Shown in pieces: positions 42,775 through 52,209 of a stretch of 64,000 bases of DNA. The position numbers were made by a program, and so were the translations under genes. Position 1 is the first letter of the stretch, and every line of letters begins with the position of its first letter. The stretch is taken from contig CANMQX010000005.1 of assembly GCA_947500135.1 (NCBI GenBank), positions 1 to 64,000 of the forward strand, given 5' to 3'. The notes beneath the pieces were generated by a model. It was not told the origin of the DNA. It saw only the letters and a list, made by a program, of their open reading frames with translations, and searched no databases. Source of the stretch: an uncultured Paracoccaceae bacterium. GTDB lineage: Bacteria; Pseudomonadota; Alphaproteobacteria; Rhodobacterales; Rhodobacteraceae.

Positions 42775-44601
42775 TTAGGCGATTTTGGTTTGTGCAGCTT
42801 CCCTGATGCTGTCGCGATACAGGGCTTTAACCAGCGAAATCATCATGAAGACCATGACAATCGTAAACGGCAAGGCGCCAATGATCATCGCATTTTGCAA
42901 GGCCCCAAACGGGTTTGACCCTTCACCGCTATTGCCCGCAATAATCAGCGCACCAATCACCGCCGTCAGGATCAGGCCCCAGATGATGCGGTGTTTGATA
43001 CCGGTTTCCTGCTCACCGCCTGACATGATGGTGTTCATCACCAAAATGCCAGAGTCGGCGGATGTCACAAGAAAGGTCATGATCAGGACAACACACATGA
43101 TGGTAATCCCGGCCAGGAACCCACCTGAAATCATCTGCCCCAATGTGGCAAACAGCTTGGCGGTATTCGTGGCCGCAATCAGTGATCCGCCGGCATCGCC
43201 ATTGAGTTCCAGATCAATCGCCGTGCCGCCCAGAATGGTCATCCACAGGAAACACACAATCGCCGGGGCAATCACGCAGCCAAGGATGAACTCACGCACA
43301 GTGCGCCCTTTTGAAATGCGGGCAAGGAACAGACCAACAAAGGGCGAAAACGCAATCCACCAGGCCCAGTAGAACGTCGTCCAACCAGCCTGCCAGCCGA
43401 ACTGACGGCCCTGTTCGCCTGCGGCATAAATCGCCTCGGCATCCAGTTCTGCCGCAGCTGCGGGCAAACCTTCGGTAAAGCCAGATAGTGAACCCCATGG
43501 CGATGTGGCAGACCCGTAAACAGCACCCAGATCCTCCTCCGACAGCGCATTCGCGGCGTCAGGAAGGGCAGCGGCAAATGCCTCTGCCGATTGCGGGCCA
43601 TATGCGCCAAAGGACATCTGCGTGAAATGCAGAATGTAGTCGACCAGCCCAGCGCCAAATTTCGTCATCGCAAAGAAGAACGAGCCGAAAAAGACAAAGG
43701 TCAAAAGCAGGATCACCGACAAAACCAGATTGAGGTTCGACAAGTATTTGATCCCACGGCCAACACCCGACACCGCCGAAAGAATGGACAGACCCATGAT
43801 AACCACTAGGGCTGAAATCAGACCAACCGTGCTTGGCTTTGGCGCCTCAACATCGCCATTCATCAACCATTCGATACCTGACACGGCATAAACACCGTCA
43901 ACAAACTGACTGACGCCAAAACCGATGGTTACAGACACACCCAGGATCGTCGCAACAACACCCAGCACGTCGACCACATGGCCCAGGAAGCCATTAGCAG
44001 CTTTGCCCAACAGTGGCGTCAGGGCAGACCGAATGGTCAGCGGCATTTCACGGGTATATGCGTAGTAAGCCAATGACAGGCCGGTCAGCACATAGATGGC
44101 CCAGGCATGAAACCCGTAGTGGAGGAACGTGTAACGATAGGCGGATTGCACCGCCTCCTCGGAATTGGCAGCAACCTCACCGGACAGAACAACCGGGTTC
44201 GATCCCCATAGGCCCAGCGGCTCTGCGGTCGCGAATACCATCAGACCAACGCCCAGACCGGCACCAAACATCATCGAAAACCACGAGAAATTGGAAAACT
44301 CCGGCACGGTATCTGCGGTGCCCAGTTTCTTGCTGCCCGTCGCTGGCAAAATCGCAAGAACGAACAGAAAGAAGGCAAAGATGCCGACCGATATGATGTA
44401 AAAGCTGTTGAACCCGTTCAACAGGCTGCTGTTGACCGCTGACAGCACGCTACTGGCGTTACCCGGCCAGACAAGCGCCCAGATCACCAGCAAGACCATG
44501 ATCGTCTTGCTGATCAGCGCGATGGGAAGGCTATAGCCCTCGTAAAAACCCGAGGGAGCCTTTTGGATCTCCAGCTCGGTAAATGGTGGTTTTATTGACA
44601 T
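42775..44601 (-). CDS. BCCT family betaine/carnitine/choline transporter
   Basis: A 608-residue transporter with twelve membrane helices. Family marks: MFGAGLGVGLMVFATAEPL (about 110-128, the glycine stretch), and FYWAWWIAFSPFVGLFLARI (about 405-425, the tryptophan-rich segment) followed by SKGRTVREF. An insertion of about 60 residues between helices (ALPDAANALSEEDLGAVYGS and on) is larger than usual. It takes up trimethylammonium compounds with sodium or protons. It closes a six-gene minus-strand run with an aldehyde dehydrogenase and dipeptidase-like gene, suggesting catabolic rather than purely osmotic use. Confidence 0.88.
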   Translation of the reverse strand: MSIKPPFTELEIQKAPSGFYEGYSLPIALISKTIMVLLVIWALVWPGNASSVLSAVNSSLLNGFNSFYIISVGIFAFFLFVLAILPATGSKKLGTADTVPEFSNFSWFSMMFGAGLGVGLMVFATAEPLGLWGSNPVVLSGEVAANSEEAVQSAYRYTFLHYGFHAWAIYVLTGLSLAYYAYTREMPLTIRSALTPLLGKAANGFLGHVVDVLGVVATILGVSVTIGFGVSQFVDGVYAVSGIEWLMNGDVEAPKPSTVGLISALVVIMGLSILSAVSGVGRGIKYLSNLNLVLSVILLLTFVFFGSFFFAMTKFGAGLVDYILHFTQMSFGAYGPQSAEAFAAALPDAANALSEEDLGAVYGSATSPWGSLSGFTEGLPAAAAELDAEAIYAAGEQGRQFGWQAGWTTFYWAWWIAFSPFVGLFLARISKGRTVREFILGCVIAPAIVCFLWMTILGGTAIDLELNGDAGGSLIAATNTAKLFATLGQMISGGFLAGITIMCVVLIMTFLVTSADSGILVMNTIMSGGEQETGIKHRIIWGLILTAVIGALIIAGNSGEGSNPFGALQNAMIIGALPFTIVMVFMMISLVKALYRDSIREAAQTKIA

Positions 44602-44684
44602 GTTCGTCCCCTGTTATTTGCGTCATTGGTCGGTACCGCACAGTCAGGTGACGCACTGCCTGCGGGTTTCTTGTTCATGCCGCG

Positions 44685-45335
44685 TCAATCATTGTCCGAA
44701 ACCCCTGCACCTGCCCCTAATAGACGCGACGCATCGGTGGCCGGGGCATAGGTGCGTTGGGCAAAACTATTCAGCCGTGCCCAGATTTCTTCCGATACCT
44801 CGCCCCGCAGATTTGGGTGCTTGGGCGCATCTTCGCGGGCATCAACATGCTGGCAGGTCAACGTTGCCGCCTTTGAGGTGTTGATCTCCGATTGCGGGTC
44901 GCTGATCCAAATTCCGAAACCATCCGTGTCGATCTGCACGCCCTGCCACATCACACGCACCGATCGCTTGATATGCAACGCGGCCCACGCCCCAAATGGC
45001 ACAACCAGTAGCGGGAAGGATACATCTGCCATCGTCACGGATTGACCAGCAGCCAACCGATCAGCGCAATCATTCAAGGCCGCGCCGCCAGCAAGCGGGC
45101 ATAGATCGCCCTCGGCTGCGCGCCAGACACCATCCAATGTAACCGGCGCCACACGCTCATGGGCAATACCATCATTCTGCGTCAACACATCGGCAAGCAT
45201 GGCAGGCCCCGCCAGATCATGCGCGGCCAGCCAGCGGGCGGCCCGCGCCGCCTCTTCTGCCATGCCCCAGCTTAACCCGGCACCACGTCCGGCACGTTTG
45301 GCCTGGGCCTCGATCTCGTTCAACGAACGGTTCAT
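44685..45335 (-). CDS. DUF3726-like protein
   Basis: A 216-residue protein beginning SLNEIEAQAKRAGRGAGLSW and GMAEEAARAARWLAAHDLAG, the opening I associate with DUF3726. It has no signal peptide; FPLLVVPFGAWAALHIKRSV is a hydrophobic core stretch. Function is unknown. It overlaps the upstream 565-residue protein gene by four bases (ATGA), so the two are made together, and it precedes the betaine transporter. The DUF name is from memory. Confidence 0.6.
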   Translation of the reverse strand: MNRSLNEIEAQAKRAGRGAGLSWGMAEEAARAARWLAAHDLAGPAMLADVLTQNDGIAHERVAPVTLDGVWRAAEGDLCPLAGGAALNDCADRLAAGQSVTMADVSFPLLVVPFGAWAALHIKRSVRVMWQGVQIDTDGFGIWISDPQSEINTSKAATLTCQHVDAREDAPKHPNLRGEVSEEIWARLNSFAQRTYAPATDASRLLGAGAGVSDND

Positions 45336-47029
45336 CCCATCGCTCGTGGCGGATATGACCAGTCATCTGCGTATCGGGTTTGCAGCTCTTCTGGATAAGG
45401 CGCATTACCAAACATGCAGATACGCACCCACCGATCTGATCTTGGATCAAAATGCGTGGCCCCAAAAAACGACAGCTTGCACCGCAACATATCGATGGGC
45501 ATCAGGTCCGACCCAATGGTGTTGTCTCTGATCTCAGCATAAGGCGCGCGATCTACAATCTGCGCGCGACGCACAATGTGGCGATGCTGCGGATTGGCCA
45601 GCAAAAACGTGGCCAAGGGCGCATCACCATCCGCATCCCTCAACGCAGCATAAAGCGCCGCAGCGTCCCGCCCCGGTGCCAAGGGCTGCTCATAGGGGGC
45701 GATCGGTTCTTCAAACCGCTCACCCAAACGCGGCTCCAGCTTTTCTTCTGAAACGTACCAGGCCCGCGCGCATTGTTCCTTTGCCGACCAGTCAATATCC
45801 AACGCCCAGCCATAGGCACGCTGCAGGATAACTCGCAGATCGGCAATCCGCATCGCACCATTGATCCGAAACGCATTCCGGTCACGATCTGACATCTGAT
45901 CTGCCAAATGATCAACCAACGCGCCGTACGGTTCCAACATCAACGAGGCCAGGCATTCCTGCGCATCCTCGCCCAATACGCCCTCAATCCAGATATAAAG
46001 ACGGTCCCAAGGATTTGCGGCGCGCAAATCAATCTGCGCCACGTGGGCGGCAAGCGTGGCAAGATCAGCGCGCAACTGCGCAAGCTTCGCAACCTGAATA
46101 GGATGCTCCGAATGCCAGATACTGGCAGAGATTATCGACCGCTCCAGCAGGTCACGAAACGTCGCAATCTCTTCATCCGTGGCGACAGGCAAGTTGCGCA
46201 CAGTCGCAATCGCCTCCTCACGGGCGGCCACCCAATTGTTGAACAGCATCGGGTGGTTGACCAGAAACGGGGCCATGCCCAACCCGGTCGAATTGCCAAT
46301 CCCCATGCCACGGGCAATATCAGCATCCAGTTTGACCGTCGTATCACCGCCCTTCTGGTCAGCAACATGCTGCACCAGATCACGGACATAAGTACGTGTC
46401 AGAAAGACCGACAGCATCTCGATCTGAAACGGCGCGGCGCATTCAGGGCGATCGGCAATTACTTCACGATCCGCAGCACCCAGTTTGCCCGATCCATAAA
46501 CGGCAGTGGTGCGCATCAGATAACCGACCTTGGCGATTGCCTCCGCGTCAGGTTGCTGACCTGCGGCAAGGCGGGACACGACATGATCCCATAACCGGAC
46601 CGAACGATTGGCCCGCGACACTGACAGTTCTTTTTGCGTGACCCGACCAGCCTCTTGTAACGGAATATTCTGACGCAACCGGGCGATATCCGCATCATCC
46701 GGCACACCATCAAACAGGGTGAACGTGCTGTCCCAGCGTTCGGCAATCACCCGGTCAGATCGTTGATCAGCAGGCAGGTCGTGGCCAAAGGCGATCAGGG
46801 AGTAGGTGCGATCCGGGGTATGCGCGCAGTAAATCGCATGGCCCACGCCCTTTTGATCAAAGGCAAAAACCGGGCGGCTGAATGTCCAGTTCTCGCGGGT
46901 CATCCGACGGGTCAGGATACGCATGAAGGACAAGCGCGACTGGTGAAATGACCCCAGACGGGAAAGGCGCATGACCTTCTCGGGCGCACGTTTGGCAACA
47001 CCCTGTGATGTCTCGGTCTGCAGCTTCAT
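45332..47029 (-). CDS. Conserved 565-residue protein of unknown function
   Basis: A soluble protein without signal peptide or clear membrane helices. Stretches that look conserved include RLSRLGSFHQSRLSFMRILT (about 23-42), MGIGNSTGLGMAPFLVNHP (about 238-256) and NPWDRLYIWIEGVLGEDAQE. Composition is acidic with many Arg, and a helical middle part (about 270-330) may dimerise. I recognise no family. It is co-transcribed with dipeptidase-like and DUF3726 genes; I recall similar three-gene sets in other Roseobacters near betaine genes, which suggests a shared pathway. Confidence 0.65.
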   Translation of the reverse strand: MKLQTETSQGVAKRAPEKVMRLSRLGSFHQSRLSFMRILTRRMTRENWTFSRPVFAFDQKGVGHAIYCAHTPDRTYSLIAFGHDLPADQRSDRVIAERWDSTFTLFDGVPDDADIARLRQNIPLQEAGRVTQKELSVSRANRSVRLWDHVVSRLAAGQQPDAEAIAKVGYLMRTTAVYGSGKLGAADREVIADRPECAAPFQIEMLSVFLTRTYVRDLVQHVADQKGGDTTVKLDADIARGMGIGNSTGLGMAPFLVNHPMLFNNWVAAREEAIATVRNLPVATDEEIATFRDLLERSIISASIWHSEHPIQVAKLAQLRADLATLAAHVAQIDLRAANPWDRLYIWIEGVLGEDAQECLASLMLEPYGALVDHLADQMSDRDRNAFRINGAMRIADLRVILQRAYGWALDIDWSAKEQCARAWYVSEEKLEPRLGERFEEPIAPYEQPLAPGRDAAALYAALRDADGDAPLATFLLANPQHRHIVRRAQIVDRAPYAEIRDNTIGSDLMPIDMLRCKLSFFGATHFDPRSDRWVRICMFGNAPYPEELQTRYADDWSYPPRAMG

Positions 47030-47053
47030 GTCTTTTCCTCCCCCCGGTAACTC

Positions 47054-48028
47054 TTAGTGCATCGGCGTAAAGTTTTCCGCGTAAAACCTGTGCCAGTTAT
47101 CCCCCATGATGCCAGCGACCTCCGCATCGCTTAGCCCCGTGGCGCGCAATCCTGCTTCGATATTCCCGAAATCGCGATTGTCATTGAACCACGACGGCAT
47201 CGGCGGAAAGCCAGGTGCAGCAGCAGACCCTTCGCCAAAGTCGATTTCCTTGCTCCAACGGCCCACGCGCATCCATTCCACTACGCTGTCGGGATGATCC
47301 TGACACAGATCGGTGCCAATACCGAGGTTTTGCGACCCGAATTTCTCTGCCATGCGCGCGATCATCTCGCAAAAACTGTCCAGCGTGCAGTCTGATTTGT
47401 CTTTCAAATGATGCGGGTAAACCGAAAAACCCAGCATCCCGCCATTTTCGGTCACCGCCCGGATCACATCATCCTTTTTGTTGCGCAGGGCGGGTGACCA
47501 TTCATAAGGGTTGGCATGGGTGATCACGATAGGACGCTCTGACATCTCGGCGGCTTCAATCGTGGATCGATCCGCAGAATGGCTCATATCCACAACCAGG
47601 CCAACGCGGTTCATTTCCTTGATGACCTGTTTGCCCATGCGGGTGATGCCGGTATCCTTGGCCTCGTAACAGCCCGTCGCCAGCAGGGACTGGTTATTAT
47701 AGGTCAGCTGCATGAAACGCGCGCCGAGGGTATGCACGATCTCGACCAAGCCGATATCATCCTCAATCGGGCTCGGGTTCTGGAAACCAAAAAAGATCGC
47801 GGTTTTACCTTCGGCCTTGGCGCGATCCACATCGCTGGCCCACTGCCCCTTTATGATCAGGTCGGGATATTGTTCGAACCAGCGGTTCCATTTCTCAAAA
47901 TTCAGCACCGTTTCGCGGAAATTTTCGTGATACGCGATGGTGACATGGACAGCATCCACGCCCCCCTCGCGCATCTGGCGAAATATCTTTTCCGACCAAT
48001 TGGCGTATTGAAGATTGTCGATCAGCAT
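47054..48028 (-). CDS. Membrane dipeptidase (M19)-like protein without HxD motif
   Basis: A 324-residue amidohydrolase-fold protein of the renal dipeptidase family. Metal-site stretches VVDMSHSADRSTIEAAE (about 142) and PIVITHANPYEWSP (about 162) are present, as is LGIGTDLCQDHP (about 247). The N-terminal HxD pair (DGHND in true dipeptidases) is replaced: the protein opens MLIDNLQYANWSEKIFRQM. The same change, as I recall, marks the dipeptidase-like gene beside the dimethylglycine catabolism genes of Pseudomonas. ATG 48028 overlaps the aldehyde dehydrogenase stop (TGATG); a longer frame upstream lies inside that gene. Confidence 0.78.
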   Translation of the reverse strand: MLIDNLQYANWSEKIFRQMREGGVDAVHVTIAYHENFRETVLNFEKWNRWFEQYPDLIIKGQWASDVDRAKAEGKTAIFFGFQNPSPIEDDIGLVEIVHTLGARFMQLTYNNQSLLATGCYEAKDTGITRMGKQVIKEMNRVGLVVDMSHSADRSTIEAAEMSERPIVITHANPYEWSPALRNKKDDVIRAVTENGGMLGFSVYPHHLKDKSDCTLDSFCEMIARMAEKFGSQNLGIGTDLCQDHPDSVVEWMRVGRWSKEIDFGEGSAAAPGFPPMPSWFNDNRDFGNIEAGLRATGLSDAEVAGIMGDNWHRFYAENFTPMH

Positions 48029-49479
48029 CAGACAGGTGAACCGGATGAGATATAGGCGGTCTTCACGATGGTATAGAATTCTGCCGCCGTGCGGCCCTGT
48101 TCGCGCGGACCGTATGAACTGTCCCCGCGCCCGCCAAAGGGTACGTGGTAATCTGTGCCCGCCGTGGGCAGGTTCACCATCACACAACCCGATTGCGCGT
48201 TGCGCCGGAAATGTGTGGCGCGGGCCAGATTGGTCGTGACGATCCCGGCGGTCAGGCCGAAATTGGTGTCATTGACTACATGCAGCGCCTCGTCATAGCC
48301 CAATACGGGGATGACACAGGCCAGCGGCGCGAACATCTCTTCACGGTTGATACGCATGTCGTTGTTCGTGCCGACAAACACGCCGGGGGACATGTAGTAA
48401 CCATCAGTCGGCATTTCCAACCGCTGACCACCGCAAAGCAGCTCGGCCCCTTCCTTTGCGGCCAGATCGACATAAGACAGGTTTTCGTTCAACTGCTGCT
48501 CTGACACGACAGGCCCCATCTGGGTGCCTTCTTCAAGCGCGTGGCCAACCTTCATCGCCTTAGCACCGGCAACCAGCTTTTCGACGAACTGATCATGCAC
48601 CGATTGATGCACGACAAGGCGGGAAGAGGCGGTGCATTTCTGCCCGGACCCACCAAAAGCGCCACCCAGCGCAAGCGTAACAGCCAGATCAAGATCGGCG
48701 TCATCCATCACGGCCAATGCGTTCTTTGATCCCATTTCCATCTGGACGCGGGTCAGATTCTGGATTGCACTTGCGGCGATGCCTTTGCCCACGGGAACCG
48801 AACCGGTAAAGCTGATGGCATTCACCTTGGGGCTTTCGACCAGTCGCTGACCAATCGCGCTGCCCGCACCCATGACCAGCGAAACCAACCCTTTGGGGAT
48901 GTCCTGACGGGCGATAATTTCAACCAATGCCACGGCAGAGGCAGGGGTCACATTCGCTGGCTTCCAGACAACCGCGTTGCCATAGCAAAGCGCAGGCGCA
49001 ATTTTCCATGACGCGGTCGCAGTGGGGAAGTTCCATGGGGAAATGATGGCAACCGTGCCAACCGGTTCGCGGCGCACATCAATTTCGATCCCGTCACGCA
49101 CGGAATCGGCAGTGTCGCCCATCTGGCGCAGCGTCTCGGCGGCGTAATAGGTAAAGAACTGGCCAGCGCGATAAACTTCGCCCTTGCCCTCGGCCAATGG
49201 CTTGCCTTCTTCGCGGGCGAGCAATGTGCCCAGCTCTTCGGCGCGGCTCATCATTTCGGTGCCGATGGCCATCAGCACATTGTACTTCCGCTCAATCCCA
49301 TAGGCCGCCCATTCGGCCTGTGCCTGCTTGGCCTGATCCAGCGTTGCGTCCAACTGGTCAGGGGTCGCCTGCGCAAACATACCAATCAGATCGCTCAGAT
49401 CAGACGGGTTGCGGTTTTCAATCTCAGAGCCGCCAGCGACCCATTCACCTGCGATGTAATTCAGCTTGGCGTTCTGCAT
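48028..49479 (-). CDS. Aldehyde dehydrogenase, 2-oxoglutarate semialdehyde type-like
   Basis: A 483-residue NAD(P)-dependent dehydrogenase. NISPWNFP-type segment IISPWNFPTATASWKIAPAL (about 143), coenzyme loop FTGSVPVGKG (about 223), general base in EMGSKNA (about 250) and catalytic cysteine in GSGQKCTASSRLV (about 284) are all present. The sequence style recalls alpha-ketoglutarate semialdehyde dehydrogenases of hydroxyproline and sugar-acid breakdown, but substrate is inferred. It is the first structural gene after a LysR gene and is coupled to the dipeptidase-like gene. Confidence 0.85.
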   Translation of the reverse strand: MQNAKLNYIAGEWVAGGSEIENRNPSDLSDLIGMFAQATPDQLDATLDQAKQAQAEWAAYGIERKYNVLMAIGTEMMSRAEELGTLLAREEGKPLAEGKGEVYRAGQFFTYYAAETLRQMGDTADSVRDGIEIDVRREPVGTVAIISPWNFPTATASWKIAPALCYGNAVVWKPANVTPASAVALVEIIARQDIPKGLVSLVMGAGSAIGQRLVESPKVNAISFTGSVPVGKGIAASAIQNLTRVQMEMGSKNALAVMDDADLDLAVTLALGGAFGGSGQKCTASSRLVVHQSVHDQFVEKLVAGAKAMKVGHALEEGTQMGPVVSEQQLNENLSYVDLAAKEGAELLCGGQRLEMPTDGYYMSPGVFVGTNNDMRINREEMFAPLACVIPVLGYDEALHVVNDTNFGLTAGIVTTNLARATHFRRNAQSGCVMVNLPTAGTDYHVPFGGRGDSSYGPREQGRTAAEFYTIVKTAYISSGSPV

Positions 49480-49571
49480 GATGTTTCCCTTTAATTGGCA
49501 GCCATGCGGCCGCGCCTGTAAGGGTACTACAAACTCAAGTTTCAGGCACTCAAAATCATATGTATCTTACT

Positions 49572-50477
49572 TCAAGTTTCCTGAATTTCAGATGCAGAGA
49601 GCAGCGCGCCCTCTCGCATCATTTGAACGATCAGCTTCAGGAATTCCCGTGCCGCTGGCATCAGCACATTCATCGGCTGGGACATCATATGAACCGTGCG
49701 GCGCGCCGTCACATCCGCCAAGGGCAGAAACACGACATCATCCTGCAAACCCGTGACCGTCAGCCGGGGCAAAACGGTGATCCCCACCCCCTCGCGGACC
49801 AATGCCAAAAGCGACGCGGTGTTGTGAACCATCAATCGGGAATTGGTCAGCAACGGGGTAAAATCAGGCTCCGTGATCTGCGCGCACAGCCCGTTTGCGA
49901 TCAGGACATGGTCGCTCATGCTGGCCCAGGTCAGTTGATCCCAGTTTTCGGCCAGCGGGTGGTCACGGCGACACACAACGCCAAACGCATCGCTGAACAG
50001 TTTGGTACGCTGCATCCCCTCAATCTCAGCCAAGGTGCCAATGCCGATATCAGCACGCTCGCGCGACAGCTCGTGCGCGATAGCGGCAGAATCCATATCG
50101 CGGATATCAATCTGAACATTCGGATGCTTCTGGACAAACGCAGAAATCGCAACAGGCAGTACCGCGCTCGCCACCGACGGGGTGACGGCCAGACGCAAAT
50201 ATCCCAGTTCGGACCGGGACAAGCCTTCGATGACCGCAACCGTATTTTCAAAATGGGTTACCTCGCGGCGCGCCTCTTCAAAGATCAGCGCGCCAATCGG
50301 GGTCAGGCGCGACTTGCGCGCAGTTTCAAAAAGCGGGGCACCAATATGATCCTCAAACTGTTTGAGCATCATCGACACCGCTGATGGTGTCCGATCAAGG
50401 GTCTCTGCCGCGTCAGACAGGCTGCCATGCCGCGCGACCGTGGTGAAACAACGGAGCATTTCAATTTTGATGACCAT
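49572..50477 (-). CDS. LysR family transcriptional regulator
   Basis: A 301-residue LysR regulator: FTTVARHGSLSDAAETLDRT (about residues 10-29) is the helix-turn-helix, and an effector domain follows. ATG 50477 (MVIKIEMLRCF) is the family start; the frame continues upstream into the divergent control region. It stands just upstream of the aldehyde dehydrogenase operon on the same strand and divergent from a RidA gene. TCAAGTTTC occurs twice near its end and in the gap (49535-49543, 49572-49580), possibly a target. Confidence 0.83.
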   Translation of the reverse strand: MVIKIEMLRCFTTVARHGSLSDAAETLDRTPSAVSMMLKQFEDHIGAPLFETARKSRLTPIGALIFEEARREVTHFENTVAVIEGLSRSELGYLRLAVTPSVASAVLPVAISAFVQKHPNVQIDIRDMDSAAIAHELSRERADIGIGTLAEIEGMQRTKLFSDAFGVVCRRDHPLAENWDQLTWASMSDHVLIANGLCAQITEPDFTPLLTNSRLMVHNTASLLALVREGVGITVLPRLTVTGLQDDVVFLPLADVTARRTVHMMSQPMNVLMPAAREFLKLIVQMMREGALLSASEIQET

Positions 50478-50592
50478 TAAGCGTTCCTGAATTTTATTCA
50501 ATATAATTAGAGTTGCCTTAATTATTCCGCCATGTCCATAAAGCCGCACAGGATCAGGGCCATCACCCTGACATGCACAAAAGGACAGCCTA

Positions 50593-50934
50593 ATGATCGA
50601 ACGTATCGAAACCGGGGAACGCTCTTCCAAAATCGTCAAGTATAACGGGGTCGCCTACCTGACCGGGCAAGTGGCGGAAGGCGACACCATTCAGGAACAG
50701 GTGCGCATCTGTCTGGAAAAGATCGACGCACTTTTGGAAAAGGCGGGATCATCGCGCGAAAACATGCTGCGGGTCACGATCTGGCTGGCCGATATGCAGG
50801 ATTTTACGGGGCTGAACGAGGTTTGGAATGCATGGGTGCCAACTGGGCATGCGCCCGCCCGCGCCTGTGGCGAGGCGAAACTGGCCCGCCCCGAACTTAA
50901 GGTCGAATTCATTGTTGATGCGGCTTATGCCTGA
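50593..50934 (+). CDS. RidA family protein
   Basis: A 113-residue trimeric RidA/YjgF protein: YNGVAYLTGQVAEGDTIQEQ (about 18-37), IDALLEKAGSSRENMLRVTI and the active-site region PARACGEAKLARPELKVEF with the arginine (about 93) that binds the imine substrate. Family members hydrolyse reactive enamines/imines; subgroups near amino-acid or amine catabolism act on pathway intermediates. AAGGAC precedes the ATG. It is divergent from LysR and next to the betaine-like module. Confidence 0.85.
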   Translation: MIERIETGERSSKIVKYNGVAYLTGQVAEGDTIQEQVRICLEKIDALLEKAGSSRENMLRVTIWLADMQDFTGLNEVWNAWVPTGHAPARACGEAKLARPELKVEFIVDAAYA

Positions 50935-50940
50935 TCAGCG

Positions 50941-52044
50941 TCAGCCCACATGAAACAGCGAGGCGAACAAACGCGGATCCAGACTTTCGGCCGCAAATGT
51001 TTCGCCTTCCGTCAAAACTGACACAGCATCATGGCTATGCAAGCTTTCCTGATGGCTCGCGATCACCCGGAAATCCGAAATCCGCTGGTCCAGCTGCAAC
51101 TGCTCTGTAAACAAGCGGGCCGCATCTTCGACAAAGATCGGGTTCGCCGCATTCAACTCGGCAAAGGCCTGTTCATCCTCGCGCTTGACCATCACTTGCG
51201 TCTCGGTCGGCACCGCCGCCCGCGCACGGTCAATCAGGTCTTCAAACCAAAGCACCTCAGCCCCATCTTCCAGCAACACCGAAATCCGGGCAACTGACCG
51301 CTGCGAATGCGGCGTCGCTAGCTGGCCTCGGAACTGACGGGCATGTTCGCTTAGCTCCAATGAACATGGGCAAGTGGACGAATAAACGTAGTCCAGATGC
51401 ACGATCTTTTTGCGCACACCAGCGGACTCCACAAGCTCCAGCGCGATATCGTAATACTGATAACCGGAAAGCCCCGACCGCAAACTGTCCACTTTCATGG
51501 GAAAGCTGAAGCGCATCTGAATGCGGGCGTCAAAACTTTCCAAATCGCTCTTGTAAGCGTCCAGCGCCTTTTCGATCACTTCAAAGCTGAACGTTTCTTC
51601 GGCATGTTTGTAGAAAGTCCGCATGATGCGGGACATGTTGATGCCCTTCTTTTCGGCTTCCAGTGACACAGTACCTGTCACCGATGTCTCTAGCGTCAGA
51701 TCGCCGTTATCGCGGGTATGAAACTTGATCGGCAGGCGGAAATTCGAAATGCCCACATGCTGGATCTGCTGTTTGGCCCCCCGGATCAGGCTGGAGGGAC
51801 CATTTTGCAGGTCAGGCATCGACGCCTTATAGGCATCATCAACCTCAAACGCATCCGGATAGGCGCGGGCCAAGGCCGGATAGTTCGACACTTCCTGCCC
51901 GGGGATCAACCGGGACACCAACGGATCAAGCGTCGCCACCTCTTCGGCGCTCACATCGCCCGCCCAGCGGCGCAGCAATGCCAATGCGGCTTCTGCCTCT
52001 GCTCGGGTCGGCTCGCGGTCCATATCGGATGAATGAATATTCAT
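50941..52044 (-). CDS. folE2: GTP cyclohydrolase, FolE2 (type IB)
   Basis: A 367-residue enzyme that makes dihydroneopterin triphosphate for folate without strict zinc need. Family marks: GISNFRLPIKF (about 100), the metal cysteine in YVYSSTCPCSLELSEHARQ (about 225) and NPIFVEDAARL with the conserved Glu (about 305). ATG 52044 (MNIHSSDMDREPTRAE) has AGGGG upstream and matches relatives; an in-frame ATG at 52149 with its own GGAAAGG would add about 35 residues (TDPRPELLRLYEDIIGKSDE). Confidence 0.88.
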   Translation of the reverse strand: MNIHSSDMDREPTRAEAEAALALLRRWAGDVSAEEVATLDPLVSRLIPGQEVSNYPALARAYPDAFEVDDAYKASMPDLQNGPSSLIRGAKQQIQHVGISNFRLPIKFHTRDNGDLTLETSVTGTVSLEAEKKGINMSRIMRTFYKHAEETFSFEVIEKALDAYKSDLESFDARIQMRFSFPMKVDSLRSGLSGYQYYDIALELVESAGVRKKIVHLDYVYSSTCPCSLELSEHARQFRGQLATPHSQRSVARISVLLEDGAEVLWFEDLIDRARAAVPTETQVMVKREDEQAFAELNAANPIFVEDAARLFTEQLQLDQRISDFRVIASHQESLHSHDAVSVLTEGETFAAESLDPRLFASLFHVG

Positions 52045-52209
52045 GTCGGTGGCCCCTATCGGTGCATCAGACTTCCCAAGATGGGGCAGCTCATCGGATT
52101 TTCCAATGATATCTTCATACAGACGCAGCAATTCGGGGCGCGGATCAGTCATCAAGGCCACCTTTCCTAGGGCTAAGTCACCCTATCATAAGCACTTTTT
52201 GTCACCCGA

